Positions 30,959 through 41,170 of a stretch of 64,000 bases of DNA are shown in pieces (position 1 is the stretch's first letter; every line of letters begins with the position of its first letter). The DNA comes from Opitutus sp. ER46 (GTDB lineage: Bacteria > Verrucomicrobiota > Verrucomicrobiia > Opitutales > Opitutaceae), in the NCBI RefSeq assembly GCF_003054705.1, contig NZ_QAYX01000019.1:186001-250000 (forward strand), in the 5' to 3' direction. A program made the position numbers and the translations under genes. Below the pieces are notes generated by a model that saw only the letters and a program-made list of their open reading frames with translations, was not told the origin of the DNA and did not search any database.

Positions 30959-33415
30959 ATGCCCACATTCTCCCACCCCCTCATTGCGGACGTTCGCCAC
31001 GGCGTCCGGGCGCTCCGCCGTGATCGCGGTTTCACCCTCACCGCCCTCCTCACGTTTGCCCTCTGCCTCGGCGCCAACGTCGCGCTCTTTGCGATCGTCA
31101 ACGCCGTCCTCCTCCGCCCGTTGCCGTTTCCCCAGCCTGACCAGCTGGTGATCGTCTACAACTGCTACCCCAAGGCCGGGGTCGACCGCGCCGGGGCCTC
31201 CGTCCCCCACTTTCTCGAGACGCGCCAAAACATCGCCGCGTTCGCCGAGGTTGCCGCCTACCGCGACACCGCCCGGACCATCGGCGACGCCGGTTCGCCT
31301 GAGCAGATCGACACCATGAGCATCACGCCGGCGTTCTTCAGCGTCCTCGGCGTCAAACCCGCGCTCGGCCGCGCGTTCTCCGAAAAGGAAGGCACCGAGG
31401 GCAATAGCAACGTCGTCATCCTCAGCGACGGACTCTGGCGCGAACGGTTCGCCGCCGATCCCGGCGTCATCGGCCGCACGCTCCGCCTCGATGGCGGCAC
31501 CCTGTGCACCGTCGTCGGCGTGATGCCGCGGGGCTTCGAGTATCTCTCGCGCCACACCCAGCTCTGGACGCCCATCGTCTTCTCCGAGGCCGAGCGGAAG
31601 CCCGATCGGCGGCACAGCAACAACATGGCCATGATCGCGCGGCTGAAGCCCGACGCCTCGATCGCCGTCGCCCAGGCGCAGCTCGACGCCCACCACCGCG
31701 CCGCCCTCGCGCAGGATCCCTATGCCAAGTTGGTCACCGATGCCGGCTTTCACGTCCAGGTGCTCAGCCTCCACGAGGACCACATCGCCAACACCCGCAC
31801 GATGGTCCTGCTGCTCCAGGCCGGCGTGTTCCTCCTGCTCGTCATCGGCGTCGTCAACCTCACCAACCTCCTCCTCGTCCGCGCCACCGCGCGCATGAAG
31901 GAATTGTCCGTTCGCCAGGTCCTCGGCGCGACCGGCCTGCAGCTCACCCGCCAGATCGTCGCCGAGACTGTCGTGCTGGCGCTCGCCGGCGGCGTGCTGG
32001 GACTGGGCATCGGCTGGGTTGCGCTGCGCGCCTTCAACGCCCTCGGACTCGACCAGCTGCCCCGGTCCGGCGACTTCGGTCTCGACCCGCTCGTCTGCGT
32101 CGTCGCCCTGGGCACCGCCCTGCTGCTCGGTCTCCTGCTCGCCGCTCCCGTGCTGTGGCACACCCGGCACCACAACCTCGCCACCGCGCTGTCGGTCGAG
32201 TCGCGCGGCGGCACGACCTCCCGCGCCACGCACCGCCTGCGCCACGCGCTGATCGTCGCCCAGTTCGCGCTCGCCTTCGTGCTCCTCGTCAACGCCGGCC
32301 TGCTCGGCATCAGCTTCGCCCGCGTCAGCGCCGTCAACCCGGGCTTCCAACCGGAAAACGTCCTCACCGCCCGGGTCTCCCTCCCGCGCATCCGCTACGC
32401 CGACGCCGCGCAACGCAACGCCTTCTTCGAGCGGCTGGGGCAGGAGCTGGGCAACCTGCCCGGCGTCTCCGCCGTCGGCTTCAGCAGCATGCTTCCGTTC
32501 AGCAACGACTCCGACTCCAACGCCGTCACGGTCGAGGGCTACACCCCCGCGCCGGGCGACTCCATCCGCTCGCACTACATGGGCGGCGTGACCGGCGACT
32601 ATTTTGCCGCGCTCGGCATCCCCCTCCGCGAGGGCCGGCTGCTCAGCCGAGAGGACAGCACGCGCAAGTCGCGCGTGTGCGTCATCGATGAGGACGTCGC
32701 CCGCCGCTACTGGCCCAAGGGCGGCGCGCTCGGCGGCCGCATCTGGAACGGCGTGCCCGAGGCCAAGGACGAGCCGTACGTTGTCGTGGGCGTCGTCGGG
32801 GCCATCAAGCAGAACGACCTCGCCGACCCGCGCACGCCCGGCGCGATCTACCTGCCGTACTCGCTTTACGCGAGTCGCGAGGTCTCCCTCGCCCTGCGCA
32901 CCGCGATGGCCGCCGAGTCCCTCGCGCCCGCCCTTCGCGCCACCGTCCTCCGGCTCGATGGCGACCTGCCGCTCGCCAACCTGAAATCGATGTCCACCCG
33001 CATCGACGACAGCCTCCAGCAACGCCGCTCCCCCCTCCTCCTCGCGGTGCTGTTCGCAGGGCTCGCGCTCCTGCTCGTTACCGTCGGCCTCTACGGTGTC
33101 CTTGCCTACTCCGTCAGCCAGCGACGGCGCGAGATCGGCGTCCGCATGGCGCTCGGCGCGCGCCCCGCCGACATCCGCGGCCAGTTCCTCGCGCTGGGCG
33201 CGAAGCTTGTGCTCGGTGGCGCCGCGCTCGGCGGCCTCGGGGCCTGGTGGAGCGGTCGGACCATGGACAGCCTCCTGTTCGGCGTGCGGCCCGATCAGCC
33301 GCTCGTCTTTGCCGCCACGATGGTCGTGCTCACCGTTGTCGCCCTCCTCGCGTGCTTCATCCCGGCGCTGCGCGCCGCCCGGGTGCCGCCCATGGAGGCA
33401 TTGCGATCGGAATAG
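30959..33415 (+). CDS. Orphan FtsX/MacB-type permease (ADOP family)
   Basis: An 818-residue membrane protein with the duplicated MacB_PCD/FtsX layout seen in acidobacterial-duplicated orphan permeases. The start shows the ADOP-like DVRHGVRALRRDRGFTLTALLTFALCLGANVALFAIVN, then a large periplasmic domain (about 60-240), FtsX helices, a second MacB_PCD domain and C-terminal FtsX helices (YGVLAYSVSQRRREIGVRMALGA). There is no ATPase gene beside it; ADOP permeases are usually orphan. They may act in envelope transport or stress; substrate unknown. The ATG at 30959 lies after a long divergent gap. A hairpin follows at 33539-33589. Confidence 0.92.
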   Translation: MPTFSHPLIADVRHGVRALRRDRGFTLTALLTFALCLGANVALFAIVNAVLLRPLPFPQPDQLVIVYNCYPKAGVDRAGASVPHFLETRQNIAAFAEVAAYRDTARTIGDAGSPEQIDTMSITPAFFSVLGVKPALGRAFSEKEGTEGNSNVVILSDGLWRERFAADPGVIGRTLRLDGGTLCTVVGVMPRGFEYLSRHTQLWTPIVFSEAERKPDRRHSNNMAMIARLKPDASIAVAQAQLDAHHRAALAQDPYAKLVTDAGFHVQVLSLHEDHIANTRTMVLLLQAGVFLLLVIGVVNLTNLLLVRATARMKELSVRQVLGATGLQLTRQIVAETVVLALAGGVLGLGIGWVALRAFNALGLDQLPRSGDFGLDPLVCVVALGTALLLGLLLAAPVLWHTRHHNLATALSVESRGGTTSRATHRLRHALIVAQFALAFVLLVNAGLLGISFARVSAVNPGFQPENVLTARVSLPRIRYADAAQRNAFFERLGQELGNLPGVSAVGFSSMLPFSNDSDSNAVTVEGYTPAPGDSIRSHYMGGVTGDYFAALGIPLREGRLLSREDSTRKSRVCVIDEDVARRYWPKGGALGGRIWNGVPEAKDEPYVVVGVVGAIKQNDLADPRTPGAIYLPYSLYASREVSLALRTAMAAESLAPALRATVLRLDGDLPLANLKSMSTRIDDSLQQRRSPLLLAVLFAGLALLLVTVGLYGVLAYSVSQRRREIGVRMALGARPADIRGQFLALGAKLVLGGAALGGLGAWWSGRTMDSLLFGVRPDQPLVFAATMVVLTVVALLACFIPALRAARVPPMEALRSE

Positions 33416-33538
33416 CCCGCCCCACTTCCCGGCGGCCGGCTTCATTGGCCGCCTGCCGGTCAACGAATACTGGAATTCCGGTATTTTCCGGACGTGCGCG
33501 CCGGCGGGTTTCCTGCCTCATTCCGGGGACCCCCTCAA

Positions 33539-33589
33539 AGCGCCGAGCGTGATCGGATCGTAACACCAATCCCGGCCACGCTCGGCGCT
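33539..33589. other. 13-bp inverted repeat after the permease
   Basis: AGCGCCGAGCGTG (33539-33551) and CACGCTCGGCGCT (33577-33589) are perfect complements with a 25-nt loop. No T-run follows, so a factor-independent terminator is not secure; it may be a palindrome or attenuator-like structure upstream of the carbonic anhydrase gene. Confidence 0.55.
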
Positions 33590-33712
33590 GCGAGTATTGG
33601 CCGCCGCCCGGCGATGGTCGCTCCACCACACGGGCTCCCTGCTTCCGGGCCCAAGCCTCGCCATTGACCTGCCGATCAAGGCCGCAATGTTTCCGGGCCC
33701 ACACTGACCCAC

Positions 33713-34372
33713 ATGCCCACCCTCGAGCACCTGTTTGCCAAGAACCGCGCCTGGGCCGAAGCCATCCAGAAGAAGCATCCCGGCTTCTTCTCCGAGCTCT
33801 CCCAGCAGCAGAAACCCGCCTACCTCTGGATCGGTTGCGCCGACAGCCGCGTGCCAGCCAATGAGATCGTCGGTCTCCTGCCCGGAGAACTTTTTGTCCA
33901 CCGCAACATCGCCAACGTGGTGGTGCACACCGACCTGAACTGCCTCTCCGTCATCCAGTTCGCCGTCGATGTGCTCAAGGTGCGCCACATCATCGTCACC
34001 GGCCACTATGGCTGCAGCGGCGTCAACGCCGCCCTTCAGCGCGAGCGCGTCGGCCTGGCCGACAACTGGCTCCAGCACGTCGAGGACGTCTGCCACAAGC
34101 ACGAGCGTCGCCTCGAATGCGTCCGCGGCGATGGCAACGCCCGCGCCGACCGGCTCTGCGAGCTCAATGTCATCGAGCAGGTCGCCAACGTCTGCCGCAC
34201 CACGATCGTGCGCGACGCCTGGGGCCGGGGCCAGCCGCTCACCATCCATGGCTGGATCTATGGCCTGATCGACGGCCGCATCCACGACCTCCACTGCACC
34301 GCCAGCAACGCCGACGAGGCCGCCCGCACTCATGCCTCCGCCCTGGCCGCGCTGGACGCCAAGGTGGGCTGA
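33713..34372 (+). CDS. can: Beta-class carbonic anhydrase
   Basis: A 219-residue zinc enzyme that interconverts CO2 and bicarbonate in the cytosol. Zinc ligands are seen: [11 protein letters not shown] (Cys and the Asp-Arg dyad, about residues 42-52) and HYGCSGV (His and second Cys, about 98-104). The sequence is close to the E. coli Can type in length and motifs ([24 protein letters not shown]). ATG at 33713. It precedes the aldo/keto reductase gene by 53 bp on the same strand; the two may be co-expressed. Confidence 0.95.
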   Translation: MPTLEHLFAKNRAWAEAIQKKHPGFFSELSQQQKPAYLWIGCADSRVPANEIVGLLPGELFVHRNIANVVVHTDLNCLSVIQFAVDVLKVRHIIVTGHYGCSGVNAALQRERVGLADNWLQHVEDVCHKHERRLECVRGDGNARADRLCELNVIEQVANVCRTTIVRDAWGRGQPLTIHGWIYGLIDGRIHDLHCTASNADEAARTHASALAALDAKVG

Positions 34373-34425
34373 ACTTTCCCTGTCCTCCACTTGAAGTTCC
34401 GGCGGCGCCGGCCTTATTCCGGCGC

Positions 34426-35442
<1,017 letters not shown>

Positions 35443-35615
35443 GGACTCGTCACCCCGCATCGCCGGCCACCGCGAGGCAGTTTCTTTGTCGGCGCTAATC
35501 CCGCCTCGCCGCCCGCGCCCGCGCCGCACCGGCAATTGATGTTTTTTTAGCGCCCAATCAGGTGAACCCGCGATATCCGCAGGCGTCGTAAGGTGATACC
35601 CTCACTCTGACCGCA

Positions 35616-36050
35616 ATGCTCACTCCTCCCACTGCCACTCGCCCCTCCGCCCGGCTGCGCATTCTCTACGTCGACGACGTGCCGGAGCTCCGCGAGTTGG
35701 TCCGCCTCGTTTTCGCCCGCCAGGGCCACACCGTCGACTGCGCCGTCGACGGGCTTGCTGCCATCGAAACGCTATCCTCCGGCACCGCCGCGTACGACCT
35801 GATCATCACCGATCATCACATGCCGCGCATGAATGGCCTCACGTTCGTCGGCAACCTGCGCCAGCTCGACGTCAAGTCCCGCGTCGTGGTTTTCAGCTCG
35901 GAGCTCGATCCTTCCGTCGCCGTCGAATACGAGCGCCTCCACGTTGATCGCGTCCTCTTCAAGCCGGTCTATCCGTCGTTCCTGCGCCAAATGGTCGCGG
36001 AGATGTTCCCCGCCACCGCCCCCGCCGCCACCCCCGCGTCGGTGCCCTGA
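35616..36050 (+). CDS. Single-domain response regulator
   Basis: A 144-residue receiver domain without an output domain, like CheY. The acidic pocket YVDDVPELRE (Asp about 19-20), phospho-acceptor Asp in IITDHHMPRMNG (about 66), Ser/Thr in VVVFSSEL and Lys in VLFKPVYPSF are all present. The C-terminal tail is Pro/Ala-rich. It would relay a phosphate between kinases or bind a partner protein. No histidine kinase is next to it. It precedes the M3 peptidase gene by about 90 bp. Confidence 0.93.
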   Translation: MLTPPTATRPSARLRILYVDDVPELRELVRLVFARQGHTVDCAVDGLAAIETLSSGTAAYDLIITDHHMPRMNGLTFVGNLRQLDVKSRVVVFSSELDPSVAVEYERLHVDRVLFKPVYPSFLRQMVAEMFPATAPAATPASVP

Positions 36051-36142
36051 GCCGCCCCGCACCGCGGGCGTTCCCCAGGGAGGTCGCCCGCCCCACCCGC
36101 GCCTTGCCAAGGCATTATGACAAGGCAGTGTGGGCGGCTCTT

Positions 36143-38344
36143 ATGTTCGTCCCCGTTGCCCTCTCCGCGCCGCGGCTGCTCCTCGCGCCTGCCGCTCTTT
36201 CCACTGGTGTTCTCGCGGCCTGCCTGCTGGCCGCCTTCATCGTCGCCCCCGGCGCCCGCGCCGCTTCCTCCGGCGACAACCCGCTGCTCACCCGCAGCCC
36301 GCTGCCGTTCGAGTACCCGCAGTTCGACCGGATCAAGCCGGAGCATTTCCTGCCGGCGTACGAGATCACCATGGCCGAGCACCTGCGGACCATCGACGCC
36401 ATCGCCAACAGCCCCGAGGCCCCAACGTTCGAGAACACGATCGTCGCCCTGGAACGCTCCGGCCAGGACTTCGGCCGCGTGTCCCGCACCTTCGGCAACC
36501 TCGTCGGCGCCCACGCCAACGACGAGCTGCGCGCCGTCGAAAAGACCATGGCACCCAAGCTCGCCGCCCATGGCGACGCGATCCGGCTCAACGCCAGGCT
36601 CTTCACGCGCATCGACGCGATCTACCAGCAGCTGCCCAAGCTCAACCTCGACGCCGAGTCCGCCCGCCTCGTCGACCGCTACTACAAGGACTTCGTCCGC
36701 GCCGGCGCCAAGCTGGCCGAGCCGGACAAGGAGAAGCTCCGCCAGATGAACCAGGAGCTGGCCGCCCTCGAGACGACGTTCGCCCAAAACGTCCAGAAGG
36801 AGAGCAACGCCGGCGCCATCATCGTCACCGACAAGGCCCAGCTCGCCGGCATGTCCGCCGCCGAGATCGCCGCCACCGAAGCCGCCGCCAAGGCCGCCAA
36901 GAAGCCCGGCCAGTACGTCATCAATCTCGTCAACACCACCGGTCAGCCGCCCGTCGGCTCCCTCGAGAATCGCGCCCTGCGCCAGAAAATCCAGGAAGCC
37001 TCCCTCGCCCGCTGCAGCCGCGGCGGTGAATTCGACAATCGCGCCATCATCTCGCAGATCGCCCGGCTCCGCGCCGAACGCTCCCAGCTCCTCGGCTTCC
37101 AGACCTACGCCGACTTCGCCCTCGCCGAGCAGACCGCGGGCTCCGTGGCCACCGTGAACAAGCTCCTCAGCGATCTCGCCGTCCCCGCTGTCGCCAACGC
37201 CCGCCGCGAGGCCGCCGACATCCAGGCCCTCATCGACGCCGACAAGGGCGGCTTCAAAGTCGCATCCTGGGACTGGGATTTCTACTCCGAGAAGGTCCGC
37301 CAGGCCCGGTACAAGATGGATGAGTCCCAGCTCAAGCCGTACCTCGAGATGAACCGCGTGCTCACCGACGGCCTGTTCTACGCCGCTAACAAGCTCTACG
37401 GCCTCACCTTCAAGGAGCGCCACGATCTCCCGGTCTATGAGCCCACCGTGCGCGTGTTCGACGTCTTCAATGCCGACGGCTCCCAACTCGCGATCTTCCT
37501 CGCCGATTACTACGCCCGCGCCTCCAAGCGGGGTGGCGCCTGGATGAACGCCTACATGAGCCAGTCCGGCCTCCTCGGCACCAAGCCCGTCATCGCCAAC
37601 CACCTCAACGTGCCGAAGCCCGCCGACGGCCAACCGACCCTGCTCACCTTCGACGAGGTGACCACGATGTTTCACGAGTTCGGCCACGCCCTCCACGGCA
37701 TGTTCTCCGACGTGCGCTACCCGCGCTTTGCCGGCACGCAGGTGCCGCGCGACTTCGTCGAGTTCCCGTCCCAGGTGAACGAGATGTGGGCCACCTGGCC
37801 CGAGGTCGTGAAGCACTACGCGAAGCACTACCAGACCGGTGAGCCCATGCCCGCCGCGCTGCTCGAGAAGCTGCTCGCCACCCAGAAGTTTAACCAGGGC
37901 TACAAGACCACCGAGTACCTTGCCGCCTCGCTCCTCGACCAGGCCTGGCACCAGCTCACGCCCGCCCAGGTGCCCAACGCCGACGGCGTCCTCGCCTTCG
38001 AGGCCGAAGCCCTCCGCAAGGCCGGCGTCGATTTTGCGCCCGTCCCGCCGCGCTACCGCAGCGCCTATTTCGTCCACGTCTTCCGCAACGGCTACTCCGC
38101 CGGCTACTACTCGTACATCTGGGCCGAGGTCCTCGATGCCGACGCCGTCGAGTGGTTCAAGGCCAACGGCGGCCTCACCCGCGCCAACGGCGATCACCTC
38201 CGCCAGACCGTTCTCTCCCGCGGCGGCAGCGCCGAGGCCAAGACGCTCTATCAGAGCTTCGCCGGCCGCGAACCCTCGGTAAAGCCGCTCCTCCAGCGCC
38301 GCGGCCTCGACGCCGCCGCCGACGGCGCGGCGGCGAGGGAATGA
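36143..38344 (+). CDS. dcp: M3 peptidase, peptidyl-dipeptidase Dcp-like
   Basis: A 733-residue zinc metallopeptidase of the M3 family that trims peptides by releasing dipeptides or cleaving short oligopeptides. The zinc motif is MFHEFGHALHGMFSDV (HExxH, about residues 510-520), with the downstream Glu region. The N-terminus from ATG 36143 is a signal-like hydrophobic stretch (ALSTGVLAACLLAAFIVAPGARA), so it may be exported. Several in-frame starts precede it (TTG 36104, GTG 36128). Dcp differs from OpdA mainly in C-terminal details; that call is approximate. A repeat-rich gap follows. Confidence 0.9.
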   Translation: MFVPVALSAPRLLLAPAALSTGVLAACLLAAFIVAPGARAASSGDNPLLTRSPLPFEYPQFDRIKPEHFLPAYEITMAEHLRTIDAIANSPEAPTFENTIVALERSGQDFGRVSRTFGNLVGAHANDELRAVEKTMAPKLAAHGDAIRLNARLFTRIDAIYQQLPKLNLDAESARLVDRYYKDFVRAGAKLAEPDKEKLRQMNQELAALETTFAQNVQKESNAGAIIVTDKAQLAGMSAAEIAATEAAAKAAKKPGQYVINLVNTTGQPPVGSLENRALRQKIQEASLARCSRGGEFDNRAIISQIARLRAERSQLLGFQTYADFALAEQTAGSVATVNKLLSDLAVPAVANARREAADIQALIDADKGGFKVASWDWDFYSEKVRQARYKMDESQLKPYLEMNRVLTDGLFYAANKLYGLTFKERHDLPVYEPTVRVFDVFNADGSQLAIFLADYYARASKRGGAWMNAYMSQSGLLGTKPVIANHLNVPKPADGQPTLLTFDEVTTMFHEFGHALHGMFSDVRYPRFAGTQVPRDFVEFPSQVNEMWATWPEVVKHYAKHYQTGEPMPAALLEKLLATQKFNQGYKTTEYLAASLLDQAWHQLTPAQVPNADGVLAFEAEALRKAGVDFAPVPPRYRSAYFVHVFRNGYSAGYYSYIWAEVLDADAVEWFKANGGLTRANGDHLRQTVLSRGGSAEAKTLYQSFAGREPSVKPLLQRRGLDAAADGAAARE

Positions 38345-38701
38345 GGGCGGCCCCTCTTTCTCTTACTCTTCCTCTTTCTCTTACTCTCAAAACGCACCTC
38401 CTGGTCGCCCCCCCCGCGACCGGCAACAGTGCGAGAGAAAGAGTAAGAGCAGGAGTAAGAGTAGGAGTAAGAGAAAGAGCCGGAGGGTCGCTCCCCGATT
38501 TCGCAGCCGCCTCGCCCCTCGCTATCGTCCGGCGATCGCGACTTTTCCCCCCCTTCAGCTATCGCGCAGCGATAGCTGCCTGGAACAAACTCCGGTCCGC
38601 CAACACGGTGGGCCATTGCGCCCACCCACCGGCCGCCCTCGCAGAGGGACGCTCACGCCGGCACCGCGGCTGCGGCGGCAACCCAACCGGAGGAGAAAAC
38701 C
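38345..38701. other. Repeat-containing gap before the DUF6496 gene
   Basis: A 357-bp gene-free gap with the inverted repeat at 38354-38479, then GC-rich sequence. A strong ribosome binding site, GGAGGAGA, lies just before the next ATG. Confidence 0.7.
38354..38479. repeat. Homopyrimidine/homopurine inverted repeat (second copy)
   Basis: The pyrimidine arm 38354-38388 faces a purine arm 38433-38479 across about 44 nt. Their outer 15 bases (CTCTTTCTCTTACTC and its complement) pair perfectly; the inner parts differ in number of the TAAGAG-type units. The sequence of the arms matches the element at 28209-28325. Confidence 0.85.
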
Positions 38702-39172
38702 ATGCCCAAGAAAGCCACCGTCGAACGTGCCCACCGCGACGCCCGCCAGGGTAAGTCGGCCTCCACCCAGGCCGGCGAATTCGTCCGCGAACAGATCGAC
38801 AACATCCGCGCCGGCCGCCACGGCGCCCGTTCCACCAAACAGGCCATCGCCATCGGTCTCTCCGAAGCGCGCCGCGCCGGCGTAAAACTCCCTCCGCCTC
38901 GCCGCGGCCGGACATCCGCCGCGACGCGCCGCAAGGCCCGGCACGACGCCGCCCAAGCCCGGTCGGGCACGCGCCACTCTCCGTCGCGCCGACGCTCGCA
39001 GGCCACCACCAAGGCCTTGCGCCGCGAGCCGACCTCCACCGCGTCGCGCTCCGCCCTCTCACGCCAGGCCCGCCAGGCCGCCCGCCGGCGGTCCCCCGCC
39101 CAACGTTCCGCCTCCGCCCGCAAGGCCGCCGCCACCCGACGCCGGCGCGCCACCAAATCCTCGCGTTCCTGA
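38702..39172 (+). CDS. DUF6496 basic protein, probably DNA-binding
   Basis: A 156-residue protein. The N-terminal 60 residues carry the DUF6496-like core (FVREQIDNIRAGRHGARSTKQAIAIGLSEARRAGVKLP), the rest is a highly basic tail of Arg/Ser/Ala/Thr repeats (RRKARHDAAQ, RRSPAQRSASARKAAATRRRRATKSS). It resembles histone-like or nucleoid proteins that bind DNA through basic tails. A strong SD (GGAGGAGA) precedes the ATG at 38702. No catalytic motif. Function is inferred from composition and the domain. Confidence 0.82.
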   Translation: MPKKATVERAHRDARQGKSASTQAGEFVREQIDNIRAGRHGARSTKQAIAIGLSEARRAGVKLPPPRRGRTSAATRRKARHDAAQARSGTRHSPSRRRSQATTKALRREPTSTASRSALSRQARQAARRRSPAQRSASARKAAATRRRRATKSSRS

Positions 39173-39269
39173 TGCGCGCCGGCCAGCGTAGGCACCCACC
39201 CGCCCCCGGCATTTCGTTCCATCGCACCGGGATGGATGCCGCTGGCCCGGGCCCTGCTCTGTTCCCCCC

Positions 39270-39692
39270 ATGCTCCGGCGCCCTTCCGCCATCACCAAGC
39301 ATCACTACGAGACGCTCGCCGCCTGGCGCTACGCCCTCCGGCGCTTCCTGCGCTTCAGCCAGGACGCCGCCCGCGGCGCCGGTATCCCGCCTCAGCAGCA
39401 CCAGGCCCTGCTCGCCATCAAAGGCTTCCCCGGGCGCGACTTCGCCACCGTCGGCGAACTCGCCGAACGCCTGATGCTCAAGCATCACAGCGCCGTCGGC
39501 CTCGTCGACCGACTCGCCAAACGCGGGCTCGTCCGCCGGCGGGTCTCGACCACCGACCGCCGCCGCAGCGAGGTGCGGGTCACCGCCCGCGGCGAAACCC
39601 TCATCCGCCGGCTCTCCGCCGCCCACGTGCACGAGTTGCGCAATCTCCGCCCGGAACTCCGCCGGCTCCTCGATCTGGTCGAGCATTCCTGA
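39270..39692 (+). CDS. MarR-family transcriptional regulator
   Basis: A 140-residue winged-helix regulator. The core is TVGELAERLMLKHHSAVGLVDRLAKRGLVRRRVSTTDRRRSEVRVTARGE, which matches the DNA-recognition helix and wing of MarR proteins. MarR regulators act as dimers and are often released by aromatic or oxidative signals; the target genes may be the neighbours. Start ATG at 39270. It lies between the DUF6496 gene and a transglutaminase-like gene, all on the plus strand. The ohr gene is about 22 kb away, so a direct link is not assumed. Confidence 0.92.
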   Translation: MLRRPSAITKHHYETLAAWRYALRRFLRFSQDAARGAGIPPQQHQALLAIKGFPGRDFATVGELAERLMLKHHSAVGLVDRLAKRGLVRRRVSTTDRRRSEVRVTARGETLIRRLSAAHVHELRNLRPELRRLLDLVEHS

Positions 39693-40098
39693 CGTCTCCC
39701 GGCGTCGGCCTTTTCGCCTCCCCCCTCAGGCCAGTTCCCAGCGACGGTTGGGAACGCCGCCCGATTTTGGCCGGTCCCGCCGCCGGGTATCTTGGCGGGC
39801 ATGAGCAACGTACCGTCGAACGCCGCCGAAAAGCTGATTCTCAACCTGCGCGACGTGACGCGTGACCGCCGGCGCCCGCCCACCCGTCGCGCCCAACGCA
39901 ATCGCCTGCGGCGCGGGCGCTAAGCCACTTCGCCCCGCGGCGTTCGCCCCAACGTCTCTCGTTTCTGTCGCCCGTCGCCGGCCGGGTGGCGGTTTTTTTC
40001 TCGCTGAATTCCCCGCCGCACAACGCCTTCGCCGGGCGCGTATCCAGAGCCCCAATTTTCTCTGGATCGGGAAATCCCCGACCCCGATGTAGAGCGCT
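39693..40098. other. Gap after the MarR gene, with one possible small frame
   Basis: A 406-bp region. It contains a 40-codon open frame (39801-39923) listed separately; I see no other gene. The last part before 40099 is rich in G and C and may carry the promoter of the next gene. Confidence 0.45.
39801..39923 (+). CDS. Possible small basic protein
   Basis: ATG at 39801 opens a frame for 40 residues: MSNVPSNAAEKLILNLRDVT followed by RDRRRPPTRRAQRNRLRRGR and TAA. The N-terminal half looks helical, the rest is a basic cluster like RNA-binding or small regulator tails. There is no strong ribosome binding site and no known match, so it may be chance in GC-rich sequence. Confidence 0.3.
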   Translation: MSNVPSNAAEKLILNLRDVTRDRRRPPTRRAQRNRLRRGR

Positions 40099-41055
40099 GT
40101 GGATACAGCGCAGCGGCGGATCTCTGACTCGCAGGCGTCCTTCCGCCGTTTCGCGGGGGCGTTTCTCTACACCATCCTGATGGTGGTATCCTTCGCCGCA
40201 CCCGCCGGCGACTTGTCCGCGCCGCCCGTCCCAGATCGCCACAGCCTCTCGTACTTCCGGCACGAGATGTACCGCGAGGTCCGCGCCGACCATCCCGCGA
40301 TTCTCCCCGTCGCCGCCGCGATCCGCGCGATCACCACGGACCCGCTGCAGCAGCTGGCGATCGTCAACGACGTCACCCACCTGCTCGTCGACTACGACGA
40401 CGACCAGCGGATCTACCAGGTGGAGGACTTCCACGCCTCGCTCGACGAGATGATCGCCCGCCGGCGCGCCGGCGGCTGGGCGTACCTCCGCGACGACTGC
40501 GACGGCCGGGCCGTGTTCGCCGCCCACCTCCTTGCCTCGCTCGGTATCCCGTGGCGCTTCGAGGCTTCGTACTGGAAGGAGCACGCCTGGGTCCGCGCCC
40601 GCGTCAATGGCACCGAGTACGACCTGCTCGACCTCCGCAAGAACGCCCGCGAAACCAACCGCCTCTCCTACAAGCTCGTCGGCCACTTTTTCGTCCGCAC
40701 CTCACGCCCGCCGCCCTACTTCGACTGGCGCTCCGCCTGGGCCGCGCACACCCACCGGAATCTCCGCGTCGGCCTCACGCTTGGCATGCTGACCCTCGAC
40801 TCCACCGAGGTGGCCATGCACCCGCGCCACGCGACCGACTGGACCAAGCTCGCTCCCCACGATGCAACCCCGCCGCTCGATGACCCGCGCTCCCGCTTCG
40901 CCGGGGTCGCCGGGTTTCCTTACGGCGAATCGCTCAGCGTCGGCCTGTTCGCCGATGCCCCGAAACCGACTCCGTCCGACACCGGGGTCTCGCTCGGCGG
41001 CTCAACCGGCGCCAGCTCCGCGCCCGCCGCCGACCCCGTCGCCCCCCGCCACTAA
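40099..41055 (+). CDS. Exported transglutaminase-like protein
   Basis: A 318-residue protein with a hydrophobic segment near residues 20-34 (FAGAFLYTILMVVSFAAP). The start is GTG 40099; an ATG at 40180 would remove the signal. The core has a Cys-His-Asp arrangement of the transglutaminase/papain-like fold: Cys in DDCDGRAVFAAHLLASLGI, His in EHAWVRARV and Asp in YDLLDLRK. Such periplasmic enzymes can act as proteases or cross-linkers. Spacing fits the predicted transglutaminase-like cysteine peptidase family but no search was done. Role unknown. Confidence 0.72.
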   Translation: MDTAQRRISDSQASFRRFAGAFLYTILMVVSFAAPAGDLSAPPVPDRHSLSYFRHEMYREVRADHPAILPVAAAIRAITTDPLQQLAIVNDVTHLLVDYDDDQRIYQVEDFHASLDEMIARRRAGGWAYLRDDCDGRAVFAAHLLASLGIPWRFEASYWKEHAWVRARVNGTEYDLLDLRKNARETNRLSYKLVGHFFVRTSRPPPYFDWRSAWAAHTHRNLRVGLTLGMLTLDSTEVAMHPRHATDWTKLAPHDATPPLDDPRSRFAGVAGFPYGESLSVGLFADAPKPTPSDTGVSLGGSTGASSAPAADPVAPRH

Positions 41056-41077
41056 CCCCGTCCGCTCCTCCTTCAGC

Positions 41078-41093
41078 TTTCGCTTCAGCGAAA
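41078..41093. other. Small hairpin before the transporter gene
   Basis: TTTCGC-TTCA-GCGAAA is a perfect 6-bp stem just after the stop of the preceding gene. Confidence 0.4.
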
Positions 41094-41097
41094 CCTG

Positions 41098-41143
41098 CTC
41101 ACTTTCACCCTCACTCTCACTTTCAGTTTCCCTTTCACTTTCC
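41098..41143. repeat. CT-rich tract before the transporter start
   Basis: A pyrimidine tract of CACTTTC/TCACTC units on the plus strand, ending 28 bp before the GTG at 41171. It resembles the CACTTTCACTC tract at 28395-28425. Confidence 0.6.
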
Positions 41144-41170
41144 GCGGCACAACTGCTCCCGTGTTCAGTT

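Noticed and set aside
30860-33463. 867-codon open frame on the minus strand across the orphan permease
   Set aside because: Antisense shadow of an 818-residue gene with clear FtsX motifs; the composition is Glu/Gly/Val/Arg-rich and not protein-like.
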